From Oscillospiraceae bacterium (GTDB lineage: Bacteria > Bacillota > Clostridia > Christensenellales > Aristaeellaceae), in NCBI GenBank assembly GCA_031286995.1, contig JAITTS010000183.1, positions 1-47,838 on the forward strand: 47,838 nucleotides of DNA. The letters run 5' to 3'. The notes beneath the pieces are model-generated. The model made no database searches, was not told the DNA's origin, and saw only the letters and a program-made list of their open reading frames with translations. Positions 30,235-39,345 of the stretch are shown here, one piece after another; the first letter of the stretch is position 1, and each line of letters starts with the position of its first letter. The translations under genes and the position numbers were made by a program.

Positions 30235-30870
30235 ATGCACGACAAAATCTTGAAAGGTCTCGTGCTGGCCGTCAGCGCCGCGCTGCTGCTGAGCCTGGCC
30301 GCCCCGGTCCTGGCCGCTACTTCTGCGGGCAACAGCAACAGCACCGCCCAGGTCACTTTCCTCAAAGGCCAGCTGAAGTTCAGCAACGATCCCGCCTACG
30401 CAGGGAAAATGGATCTAGACTTTGGCAGCCACGACATTCCCTTGAACGTGGAGACGTACAACTCGGTCAGCGGTGAGCGCAAAATCGCCATCAGTGACAA
30501 CCGCCAGGATGTAGACCGCGAAGACTTTGAACTGCGCGCGGGCTTGAGCAAATTTCAGCAGGCCACGAGGACGGATTTTGACGCCGCCATTGCCATGGGA
30601 AAAGGCGTGTTGGACAATGCGGCCCCCGCGAGCCTGAGCCTCGGCACCAACAACGTCAACGCCAACAGCAACGTACAGCTTTCCAGCGGCGGCGCCCAGG
30701 CCGCTGTCATCACCGCCGGCCCCCAAGGCCAAATCTTTGACCGCGGCCTCTACGAGGTTACCTGGCAGCAGGATGACATTCAGATGACCTTGACGAGCAG
30801 CAGTTTGCCGGTTATCGAAGAGGGCAAGTACGATGCCACCATCACCTGGGAGCTCTACATCGGCCTGTGA
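30235..30870 (+). CDS. WxL-domain surface protein
   Basis: Signal peptide; STAQVTFLKGQLKFSNDP...LDFGSHDIPLNVETYNS; AISDNR; C-terminal ATITWELYIGL (WxL). Confidence 0.75.
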   Translation: MHDKILKGLVLAVSAALLLSLAAPVLAATSAGNSNSTAQVTFLKGQLKFSNDPAYAGKMDLDFGSHDIPLNVETYNSVSGERKIAISDNRQDVDREDFELRAGLSKFQQATRTDFDAAIAMGKGVLDNAAPASLSLGTNNVNANSNVQLSSGGAQAAVITAGPQGQIFDRGLYEVTWQQDDIQMTLTSSSLPVIEEGKYDATITWELYIGL

Positions 30871-31045
30871 CCCACCCTTCGCAGGAAGGACGGCCCGCGC
30901 CTCCCTTCCGCGCTTTTCATCGCTATCCCCGGGGGACATGCCCCCGGCAGGCGCAAAGGACCCACGCACCGTACAGGCACCCGGAAAACTGCTATAAGCA
31001 TGCCGTCATCTGCGAAAACCGGCTTGATTCAAAAAGGAGAACATC

Positions 31046-31951
31046 ATGCGCACATTTTCGATTAAATATTTTCTCGCCGCAGTCATCGCCGCCGTACTGC
31101 TGCCCCGCGTCTGCCGTGCAGCAGACTATAATATGGAAGATTATAAGCCCGACACCAACGGCGCGGGATTCTATGTAGAGGCCGTGCCGCCCGCTACCCA
31201 GTTCACCGCCGCATCCTACTTCGACGTGCTCACTGCCCCAGGTGTGCCCCAGACCTTGGAGGTGGAAGTGCGCAGCGAGCGCAAGCAGGATATGCTGGTG
31301 CGCGTAGAGATTGGCGACGCCTACACCAACCCCAACGGCCTTATCTGCTACGATGCTTTTGGTAAAGCTACGCAGGATCAGGGCCTGCGGCTGTCGGACA
31401 TGGTGGATTTTGAGACCCGGATCGTCAGCGTACCCGCGGGCAACTCGGTGCGCATACCCATCAACATCCTCCCCCCGGCGGAACCTTTTGCGGGCGAGGT
31501 GTTGGGCGGCCTTACCTTCACCCCGGTGGTGCGTATGGGTACCCAGGCCGAAACGGAGCAGAGCAGCGGCGTACGCAACGTGTTCGCTTACTCTCTGGCT
31601 GTGCTGCTGCGCGGCAGCGCGCAACCGGTATCTCCTCGCATAGAGGGCGGCCAGGCTTACGCCGCAGAAGATCAGGGCCTGCACAAGCTGTTCTACCCTG
31701 TGCGCAACACCGCCGCAGCCACCCTGCGCGCCAGCCGCCTGAATATGCAAGTGTTCGCCCACAATCAGGATGCGCCGGTCTTCGAGGTGCAGGATATGCT
31801 GGTGAAAATGGCTCCGCAGTCCCAGACGGATCTGCAGTTCTACTTGCCCGGCAATCTGCCTCTGACCCCGGGTGATTACCGGGTGTGGACCACGGTGGAT
31901 AACGGTGAGGAATGCTGGCGGTTTGAAAGCCCGCTGACCGTGGGACAGTAA
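31046..31951 (+). CDS. WxL-interacting protein (DUF916/DUF3324-like)
   Basis: GFYVEAVPPATQFTAASYFDVLTAPGVPQTLEVEVRSERKQDMLVRVEIGDAYTNPNGLICYD; FAGEVLGGLTFTP. Adjacent to the WxL gene. Confidence 0.75.
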   Translation: MRTFSIKYFLAAVIAAVLLPRVCRAADYNMEDYKPDTNGAGFYVEAVPPATQFTAASYFDVLTAPGVPQTLEVEVRSERKQDMLVRVEIGDAYTNPNGLICYDAFGKATQDQGLRLSDMVDFETRIVSVPAGNSVRIPINILPPAEPFAGEVLGGLTFTPVVRMGTQAETEQSSGVRNVFAYSLAVLLRGSAQPVSPRIEGGQAYAAEDQGLHKLFYPVRNTAAATLRASRLNMQVFAHNQDAPVFEVQDMLVKMAPQSQTDLQFYLPGNLPLTPGDYRVWTTVDNGEECWRFESPLTVGQ

Positions 31952-32000
31952 GGCCGAGAACACATCTCCAAAGATTCAGTGATATCGCAGAAAGGAAATC

Positions 32001-32729
32001 ATGATGAAGGAATTACTTGCACGAATCGACAGCAACCGGATGCAGATTGCGCAAAAAGGGGTTGACGTTGCCCAATTAAAGGGCGATTGCCTCCTGCGCC
32101 TGATTTGGAGCAGCAACGCGTTGGAGGGATCGCGCTTGACGCTGGAGGAGACCCGGGCCCTGCTGGAGGATGGGGTGATGCTGGGCGGCAAACCCATACG
32201 CAATTACTATGACGCCATCGACCTGGCGGAGGCGTACGAGGCCATGATCGGCATGACGGATGGCTACAGGCCGATCACCGAAGAAGATGTACGCGATCTG
32301 CACCGCAGGCTCTGCGCCGCATCGGGCAAGATAGGCGGTGGCATGTACAGGGGGTATCCGGCCTATGCGCCCACATCCAGCTACCCATTACCGGATCCGC
32401 AGGATGTACCCGGCCTGATGGGACAGTTTGTACGCTGGTTAGCGCAAAATGACGAGGAGCACACGCATCCCTGCAAGTTCGCCGCGCAGGCTTGCAAGCG
32501 CCTGGCTTTCATCCATCCCTTTTTGCACAGCAATGGCACGGTAGCCCGGCTGCTGATGAACCTGTGCCTGCTGCGCGCGGGGTATACCCCCGCAGTCATC
32601 ACCCCGGCGGAAGGGGCCAAGTACAATACCCTGCTGGAACGCGCGCACGTTGATGACACGCCTTTTGAGGCATTTATCTGCGAACAGCTGATCAGCACTC
32701 AAGAGACTGTGCTGCAGGCGCAGGCATAG
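32001..32729 (+). CDS. Fic/Fido family protein with degenerate Fic motif
   Basis: SSNALEGSRLTLEET (inhibitory-helix type SxxxEG) and HPFLHSNGTVARLLMN at the Fic-motif position. Confidence 0.85.
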   Translation: MMKELLARIDSNRMQIAQKGVDVAQLKGDCLLRLIWSSNALEGSRLTLEETRALLEDGVMLGGKPIRNYYDAIDLAEAYEAMIGMTDGYRPITEEDVRDLHRRLCAASGKIGGGMYRGYPAYAPTSSYPLPDPQDVPGLMGQFVRWLAQNDEEHTHPCKFAAQACKRLAFIHPFLHSNGTVARLLMNLCLLRAGYTPAVITPAEGAKYNTLLERAHVDDTPFEAFICEQLISTQETVLQAQA

Positions 32730-32847
32730 TATTCGCAAAAGATACAAGCGTTTTTCTCGTGCGGACAGCTATAGTGAAGCGAACCAGGCGCTTTTGCCGG
32801 GTTCGCTTCACTGCCGCGCGGGGCAAGGGGCGCGCTCTATTTTTCGT

Positions 32848-33345
32848 TCACGCTAGGTTTGAGGATGGCGTGGCATTTTGGCACGGATGATCCAAGCGGA
32901 TATCGCCAGCTTTCGTCCGCATCGTTTGGTGGAGCCCCCCCTCTTCCTCGTAGCGCGGTCCTTCGGGCGCAAAACCATATTTTGCATAAAAACCCATGGC
33001 CTGCACCTGTGCGGCCAGCACCACATTGCGCGCGCTGTGATCCAGCGCTTTGCAGAGCAGCAGCCGCATCAGCAGGTCGCCCAGCCCTGTGCCCCGGCGA
33101 TCGTGCAGCACACACACGCGGCCTATGTGAAAATCGCCCGCATGCCAGTAGATGCGTCCCGTGGCCACAGGCCGCTCCGTCTCCCACAACACCATGTGCC
33201 AGCTGAGGGGGTCAAAGGCATCCACCTCGTTTTCCGCCGCAAAGCCCTGCTCATCCACAAAAACCGCGCGGCGCACGGCCAACGCGGGGGCGATATCTTC
33301 CCCCGGCCGCACCCAGCGCCCGGTTACCATCTCGCTCACAGGCAT
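32848..33345 (-). CDS. GNAT family N-acetyltransferase (ElaA/YjcF-like)
   Basis: LAVRRAVFVDEQGFAAENEVDAFD; IGRVCVLHDRRGTGLGDLLMRLLL; AAQVQAMGFYAKYGF. Confidence 0.88.
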   Translation of the reverse strand: MPVSEMVTGRWVRPGEDIAPALAVRRAVFVDEQGFAAENEVDAFDPLSWHMVLWETERPVATGRIYWHAGDFHIGRVCVLHDRRGTGLGDLLMRLLLCKALDHSARNVVLAAQVQAMGFYAKYGFAPEGPRYEEEGGLHQTMRTKAGDIRLDHPCQNATPSSNLA

Positions 33346-33441
33346 CCCCTTCTACACATTTTTGCCGTCTCCGGCAGGAAGCCGCGCCCCCTTCGCCGAA
33401 TTATACACCATCTCAATCTTATCAGGGAAGGGGGCTTTTGT

Positions 33442-33678
33442 ATGGAGCACGAACAAATTCTGCGCATCAACGAGTTGGCGCGCAAAAGCCGTACCCTGGG
33501 CCTGACCGAGGAAGAGCGCGGTGAGCAGCAGCGCCTGCGTGCCCAATATCTGCGCGAGTTTCGCGCCGGTTTCGAAGAAACCCTGCGCCGTGTGCGCGTA
33601 GAGCAAGAGGATGGCAGCTACGCGCCGCTGCAAAAGCAGGCGGCGCCGGGGGATCTTTCCGAAGATCGCTTGATGTAG
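33442..33678 (+). CDS. DUF896 family small protein
   Basis: MEHEQILRINELARKSRTLGLTEEERGEQQRLRAQYLREFRAGFEETL. Confidence 0.88.
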   Translation: MEHEQILRINELARKSRTLGLTEEERGEQQRLRAQYLREFRAGFEETLRRVRVEQEDGSYAPLQKQAAPGDLSEDRLM

Positions 33679-33760
33679 GCCCGGTTTCCATGCGTAAGCC
33701 CTTAGGGCGAATCGCTGGCGGACGGGCGCCGTTCAAACCGAAGGCTCGGGCTTGCCCCAC

Positions 33761-33785
33761 GGGCGGCAATTTGCCGCCCAATTTT
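33761..33785 (+). terminator. Intrinsic terminator after DUF896 gene
   Basis: GGGCGGCAA-T-TTGCCGCCC then AATTTTT. Confidence 0.65.
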
Positions 33786-33807
33786 TATGCTACTGCCGCC
33801 CGGGTGG

Positions 33808-33836
33808 TTGCCGTCCGCGAAAGAATGTGCTATAAA
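33808..33836 (+). promoter_or_regulatory. SigA promoter of aldo/keto reductase gene
   Basis: TTGCCG - 17 nt - TATAAA. Confidence 0.65.
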
Positions 33837-33866
33837 CAAAGCATACGAAAACAGGAGGGAAACACG

Positions 33867-34700
33867 ATGAATATCCACACAGTCACGCCACTGAACAACG
33901 GTGTACAGATCCCCATGCTGGGCCTGGGGGTATTTCAATCCAAGGATGGTGAAGAGACCGCCAACGCGGTGGCATGGGCTTTAAAGGCCGGTTACCGCCA
34001 CCTGGATACCGCGGCCGTTTACGGCAACGAGGCCAGTGTGGGCGAGGGTATACGCCGCAGCGGCATCCCGCGCAACCAAATTTTCATCACCACCAAGCTG
34101 TGGAACGAAGATCAGCGCCGGGGCCGCCAGCGCCAGGCATTTGAAGATAGCCTGGAAAAGCTGGGTGTCAGTACGGTGGATTTATACCTCATCCACTGGC
34201 CGGTGGCGGGCAAGTACAACGAAAGCTGGAAGGTGCTCGAGCAGATCTACGCCGACGGCCTGGCACGGGCTATCGGGGTCAGCAACTTTCACCGCAGCCA
34301 TCTGGATGATCTGCTGACCGTGGCGAAGGTGACGCCGGCGGTCAACCAGGTGGAATGCCACCCTCGCCTGACACAGGAACCCTTGCGCGCTTACTGCAAG
34401 CAGCTTGGCATCGCTTTTGAAGCCTGGAGCCCCCTGGGCGGCGGCGGTGCGGGCAACCTGACGAGCAATCCGACCCTGTTGGAGATCGGCCTGCGGCACA
34501 ACAAATCCGCCGCCCAGGTCATGATCCGGTGGGAGCTGCAGCACGGCATCATCACCATCCCCAAATCCGTGCACAAAGAGCGCATTGAGGCCAACGCGGA
34601 TGTGTTCGGCTTCGAACTCAACCCCAGCGAGATGAAGCGCATCGACGGCTTGAATCAAGACTTGCGTTCAGGCCCCGACCCGGATCACTTCGATTTCTAA
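33867..34700 (+). CDS. Aldo/keto reductase
   Basis: VQIPMLGLGVFQSKDGEE; GYRHLDTAAVYGNEASVG; DLYLIHWPVAG; AIGVSNF. Confidence 0.93.
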   Translation: MNIHTVTPLNNGVQIPMLGLGVFQSKDGEETANAVAWALKAGYRHLDTAAVYGNEASVGEGIRRSGIPRNQIFITTKLWNEDQRRGRQRQAFEDSLEKLGVSTVDLYLIHWPVAGKYNESWKVLEQIYADGLARAIGVSNFHRSHLDDLLTVAKVTPAVNQVECHPRLTQEPLRAYCKQLGIAFEAWSPLGGGGAGNLTSNPTLLEIGLRHNKSAAQVMIRWELQHGIITIPKSVHKERIEANADVFGFELNPSEMKRIDGLNQDLRSGPDPDHFDF

Positions 34701-34735
34701 CAGATACCCCACGGGCAAGGCACAGCTTTAAAGTA

Positions 34736-34770
34736 CGGTTTGCCAAAGCATGCTTTGGCAAACCGCGCTT
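34736..34770. terminator. 30-bp perfect palindrome, probable terminator
   Basis: CGGTTTGCCAAAGCATGCTTTGGCAAACCG followed by CGCTTTT; an AAAG/CTTT outer pairing extends it. Confidence 0.6.
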
Positions 34771-34882
34771 TTATGCAGGATGGGCCTGCGTGTCTTCGCG
34801 GGTGCCCAGGATGCTTGCTTGTGCTTTTCCCCTCACGCAGGATATGGTATACTATCCCCATCCGCATAGGGGAGGCGAGATT

Positions 34883-35569
34883 GTGTTCACCGGCATCACG
34901 GATGATATGGTGCGCTTTTTTCTGAGCATACGCTTCAACAACAACGCGGCTTTTTTTGAGGCCAACCGGGGCGTGTATGCGCAGCATGTGCAGCAGCCTT
35001 TGCGGGCGCTGGCGGAAGATTTGGCCCCTACGCTGGAGGGGATAGACCCCCGGTTTGACACCCGGCCCGGCCGCGTGCTCTCGCGCATACGCCGCGATAC
35101 CCGCTTTTCGAAAAACAAAGATCCCTATCGGGATCACATGTGGTTGGGCTGGCGCTACGCGGGGCAGATGCGGGAAGAAGCCACAGGTTTCTATTTTGAG
35201 GTATCACCAGAGGGCACGCATTGGGGCTTCGGCGGCTACGGCGAGCATAAGCCGCTGATGGATGCCATCCGCCGCCGCTTGGTGAACAGGCCCAAGGAGC
35301 TGCTGTTCCTCTTCAAGGCGGCAGGCGTGCCGGATCGCTTCACGCTGAACGGCACACAGTACAAGCGCATGCCCGTGCCGCCGGAGATACCCGCGGCCCT
35401 GGCGCCCCTCTACTGCAACAAGGGCTTTTACTTTGAGAACGTAGCCAGGCCGGATGACGGGCAGGCGCTGTATTCCGACGCCATTGTGTACCGCTTGCGG
35501 CAGGATTTTGCGGCCCTCGCGCCTCTGTATCACTGGGTGCGGGATCGCCAAGCCGAGTTGGGCCTGTAA
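34883..35569 (+). CDS. DUF2461 family protein (GTG start)
   Basis: FTGITDDMVRFFLSIRFNNNAAFFEANRGVY; RIRRDTRFSKNKDPYRDHMWLGW; GFYFEVSPEG. Confidence 0.88.
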   Translation: MFTGITDDMVRFFLSIRFNNNAAFFEANRGVYAQHVQQPLRALAEDLAPTLEGIDPRFDTRPGRVLSRIRRDTRFSKNKDPYRDHMWLGWRYAGQMREEATGFYFEVSPEGTHWGFGGYGEHKPLMDAIRRRLVNRPKELLFLFKAAGVPDRFTLNGTQYKRMPVPPEIPAALAPLYCNKGFYFENVARPDDGQALYSDAIVYRLRQDFAALAPLYHWVRDRQAELGL

Positions 35570-35595
35570 CCGGCCGAACAGTGAAGGAGGCCGCC

Positions 35596-37107
35596 ATGGA
35601 TACGGATTGGATGGCGCTCAAAAGCGGCAGCGATATCCGCGGCAATGCCGTAGATGCACCGGATGCCCCTGCCACGCTGACCCCGGATGTGGCCCGCCGG
35701 GTGGGCTTCGCTTTTGCGCGCTGGCTTCTGCTGCGCATGGATGCATCGCCTGGTGCGCTGCGCGTGGCCGTGGGGCGCGACAGCCGCGTCACCGGGCCCA
35801 GTCTGGCCGCGGCGGTGCTGGAGGGCTTGGCCCTGGCAGGCGCCCATACGCTGGATTTCGGCCTGTGCACCACCCCCGCCATGTTCCTGGCCACCGTTGC
35901 GCCGGAGACGGCTTGCCATGGCGCGGTGATGGTGACGGCCAGCCATCATCCCTGGATGCGAAACGGGCTCAAATTTTTTACCCGCCGTGGCGGACTGGAT
36001 GGCGCGGATATCCGGGCGCTGCTGGCGGAAGCCCAGGCCCAGCCCCTATCGCAAGGGCCGGCAGCCCCGGCGGAACGGGTGGATTTTTTGCGCCTCTACG
36101 CCGATTCTCTCAAGCGCGCGGTATGCACCGGCCTGGCCACGGATGCTCCGCGCCCGCTGGCAGGCCTGCGTGTGGCGGTGGATGCCGGCAACGGCGCGGG
36201 CGGGTTCTATGCGGATATGCTCTCGGATCTGGGCGCGGATACATCCGGTAGCCGTTATCTGCAGCCGGATGGACGCTTCCCCAACCACATCCCTAACCCG
36301 GAGGACGACGCGGCCATGGCGGCCCTATCGCAGGCCGTGCGGGAGAGCGGTGCGGATTTGGGCGTCATTTTTGACGCGGATTGTGACCGGGCCGCCATTG
36401 TGGATGAGGCGGGGCGCGCGATCAACCGTAACCGGCTGATCGCCCTGACCGCGGCGGTGCTGCTTGCGGAGGCGCCGGGGGCTACCGTGGTCACGGATTC
36501 GGTCACTTCCGCCGGCCTGGCGCGCTTCATCGCGGCGCGCGGGGGTGTGCACTGCCGCTATAAGCGGGGCTATCGCAACGTGATAGATGAAGCCCTGCGC
36601 CTGAACGCCGCGGGGGTGGATTGTCCCCTGGCCATGGAGACGAGCGGTCACGCCGCCCTGCGGGAGCATTACTTTCTGGATGACGGCATGTACCTGGTGA
36701 CCCGCCTGCTGGTAGCGGCCATGCAGCGCCGGGCGGCCGGCGGGGCGCTGTGTGACTTGATCGCGGATCTGCGGGAACCTGCGGAATCAAGGGAGGCGCG
36801 CCTGGCCATCACCGCGCCGGATTTTGCGACCGCCGGGCAGGGTGCGCTGGATGCGCTGACACTGGCCGCGGCAGGTTGGCCGCACTGTCGCCTGGCCACG
36901 GATAGCCGCGAGGGCGTGCGCGTACTCTTTGATTTGGACGGGGGCAGCGAAAATGCTTGGCTGATGATGCGCCTCTCCGTGCATGACCCGGTGCTGCCCG
37001 TCAACATGGAATCTGACGTGCCCGGCGGGGTAGAGGCCATGCTGGGGCGGCTGCGCCAGGCGCTGCAGGGCTGTGCGGGCATTGATGCAGCGCCGCTTTC
37101 CCGTTGA
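35596..37107 (+). CDS. Phosphomannomutase/phosphoglucomutase family
   Basis: GSDIRGNAVD; VTASHHPWMRNGLKFF; DADCDRAAIVDEAG; ETSGHAALRE. Confidence 0.92.
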   Translation: MDTDWMALKSGSDIRGNAVDAPDAPATLTPDVARRVGFAFARWLLLRMDASPGALRVAVGRDSRVTGPSLAAAVLEGLALAGAHTLDFGLCTTPAMFLATVAPETACHGAVMVTASHHPWMRNGLKFFTRRGGLDGADIRALLAEAQAQPLSQGPAAPAERVDFLRLYADSLKRAVCTGLATDAPRPLAGLRVAVDAGNGAGGFYADMLSDLGADTSGSRYLQPDGRFPNHIPNPEDDAAMAALSQAVRESGADLGVIFDADCDRAAIVDEAGRAINRNRLIALTAAVLLAEAPGATVVTDSVTSAGLARFIAARGGVHCRYKRGYRNVIDEALRLNAAGVDCPLAMETSGHAALREHYFLDDGMYLVTRLLVAAMQRRAAGGALCDLIADLREPAESREARLAITAPDFATAGQGALDALTLAAAGWPHCRLATDSREGVRVLFDLDGGSENAWLMMRLSVHDPVLPVNMESDVPGGVEAMLGRLRQALQGCAGIDAAPLSR

Positions 37108-37264
37108 ACGGCGGGTGAAGGCGGCTCACCCGTGGCACAGCCCAATGCGCCGCGTCTCTGCCGCGGGGGTGGCAGTCTGCCGCCCGCGCCGGATAACAAA
37201 CCTGTAGGGGCGAACCGTGTTCGTCCGCCTGCGACAGACCATCAACACGAGGAGGAATACCCAC

Positions 37265-39265
37265 ATGAGCGACCACATCCCCCCCATTGATCAGCTTTGC
37301 GTCAACACCATCCGCGTGCTCTCGGCGGATATGGTGCAAAAGGCCAATTCCGGGCACCCCGGCACACCCATGGGCGCGGCCCCTGTGGCCTACGCCCTGT
37401 GGGCGAACGTGATGCGCCACAATCCGGCAGACCCAACCTGGGCGAACAGGGATCGCTTCGTGCTCTCCGCCGGGCACGCATCCGCGCTGCTCTATTCGTT
37501 GCTGCACCTGTTCGGGTACGGTTTGACGGTGGAGGATCTGCAGCAGTTTCGCCAGTGGGGCAGCAAGACCCCCGGCCACCCGGAGTATGGCCACACCGCG
37601 GGCGTAGAGGTGACCACCGGCCCCTTGGGGCAGGGCGTGGCCAACGCCGTGGGCTTTGCGCTGGCCGAAGCGTTCCTGGCCGAAAAGTTCAACCGGCCCG
37701 GCTATCCGGTGGTGAACCACCGCACCTACGCCCTGTGCGGCGATGGCTGCATGATGGAGGGCATCGCATCCGAGGCCGCTTCGCTGGCAGGCACGCTGGG
37801 CCTTGACAAACTGACCCTCCTCTATGACGACAACGAGATTTCCATTGAGGGCGATACGGATATCGCCTTTCGCGAGAACGTGGGCCTGCGCTTTGAGGCC
37901 TACGGCTGGCAAGTCATCCGTGTGGAGGATGGCAACGATCCGGCGCAGGTCACCCAAGCCCTGCTGTCGGCCCAGGCGGATACGAAGCGCCCCAGCCTGA
38001 TTATCGCGCCCACCAAGATAGGCTTCGGTTGCCCGGCCAAAGAGGGCAAGGCCAGCGCGCACGGCGAGCCTTTGGGCGTGGAAAACGTGGCCGCGGCCAA
38101 AGCGGCCTTGGGCATGCCGCCGGAAGACTTTGCGGTGCTCAATGCGGTGCGCGCGCGCTTTGCCGAGCACAAGGCCAAGGGTGCGCTGGCCCAACAGGAT
38201 TGGCAGCGGCTGTTTGACGGCTACCGTCAGGCGTACCCCAGCCTGGCGAAGGAATGGGATGTGTGGTTCAACCCCGCCCTGCCGGTGGATTTGGCGACAC
38301 AAGCATCCCTATGGCAGTTTGAGGGTAAGGCGGCCACCCGCAACAGCTCCGGCGAGGTGCTGAATCGCCTGGCCGCCCTGGTGCCTAATCTCATCGGCGG
38401 ATCGGCCGATTTGGCGCCATCCAACAAGAGCAATATGAAGGGCAGGGGCGACTTTTCGGCGGAGGATCGCACGGGGGCCAATTTGCACTTTGGCGTGCGT
38501 GAGCACGCCATGGCGGCCATCGCCAATGGCATGGCGGCTCACGGCGGCCTGCGGGCGTACGTAGCCACCTTCTTCGTCTTTAGCGACTACATGAAGAACG
38601 CGATGCGCATGTCTGCTATCATGCGGCTGCCGGTCACGTACATCCTCACCCACGATTCCATCGGCGTAGGAGAGGATGGCCCCACCCACCAGCCCATTGA
38701 GCATCTCTCCGGCCTGCGGGCTGTGCCAAACCTGGTTGTCTACCGCCCTGCGGATAGCCGCGAGGTAGTGGCCGGGTGGATCGCTGCCCTGACCGGTGGA
38801 TTGCCCACCTGCCTGGTGCTCACCAGACAGGATTTGCCCCTGTACCCCGGCAGCGGCCCCCAGGCCTTGCAGGGCGGCTACGTGCTTTCGCCCAGCAAGG
38901 GGGATGTACCGCAGGCGCTGCTGCTGGCATCCGGCTCCGAGGTAGAGCAGATGGTGCAGGCGCAGAAGCTGCTTTGGGCGCAGGGCATTGATGCGCGGGT
39001 GGTTTCCATGCCTTCTATGGAGCTTTTTGAGGCCCAGCCAGAGGCATACCGCCAGGCGGTGTTGCCCCCGGCGGTGCGCGCCCGGGTGGCCATGGAGGCG
39101 GGCAGCGGCATGAGCTGGTACCGTTATACAGGCCTGGATGGCGAGGTGATCAGCATTGACCACTATGGCGCCTCCGCACCGGCGGCCAAGCTGTTCGAAA
39201 CCTTTGGCCTCACTGCCGATGCGGCGGTGCAGGCCGCGCGCCGCACGCTGGCGCGGGTCAAGTAA
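37265..39265 (+). CDS. tkt: Transketolase
   Basis: [77 protein letters not shown]. Confidence 0.95.
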   Translation: MSDHIPPIDQLCVNTIRVLSADMVQKANSGHPGTPMGAAPVAYALWANVMRHNPADPTWANRDRFVLSAGHASALLYSLLHLFGYGLTVEDLQQFRQWGSKTPGHPEYGHTAGVEVTTGPLGQGVANAVGFALAEAFLAEKFNRPGYPVVNHRTYALCGDGCMMEGIASEAASLAGTLGLDKLTLLYDDNEISIEGDTDIAFRENVGLRFEAYGWQVIRVEDGNDPAQVTQALLSAQADTKRPSLIIAPTKIGFGCPAKEGKASAHGEPLGVENVAAAKAALGMPPEDFAVLNAVRARFAEHKAKGALAQQDWQRLFDGYRQAYPSLAKEWDVWFNPALPVDLATQASLWQFEGKAATRNSSGEVLNRLAALVPNLIGGSADLAPSNKSNMKGRGDFSAEDRTGANLHFGVREHAMAAIANGMAAHGGLRAYVATFFVFSDYMKNAMRMSAIMRLPVTYILTHDSIGVGEDGPTHQPIEHLSGLRAVPNLVVYRPADSREVVAGWIAALTGGLPTCLVLTRQDLPLYPGSGPQALQGGYVLSPSKGDVPQALLLASGSEVEQMVQAQKLLWAQGIDARVVSMPSMELFEAQPEAYRQAVLPPAVRARVAMEAGSGMSWYRYTGLDGEVISIDHYGASAPAAKLFETFGLTADAAVQAARRTLARVK

Positions 39266-39345
39266 AGGCGCGCCGTTTGCCTGCCGGCGTTCTGTGAAAT
39301 AAACCCTCTCCCTGCCGCATACTGTAGCGTGGAAATCCATGCCTC

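Noticed and set aside
37001-39340. 433- and 343-aa minus-strand ORFs
   Set aside because: Fully antisense to transketolase, which has clear conserved motifs.
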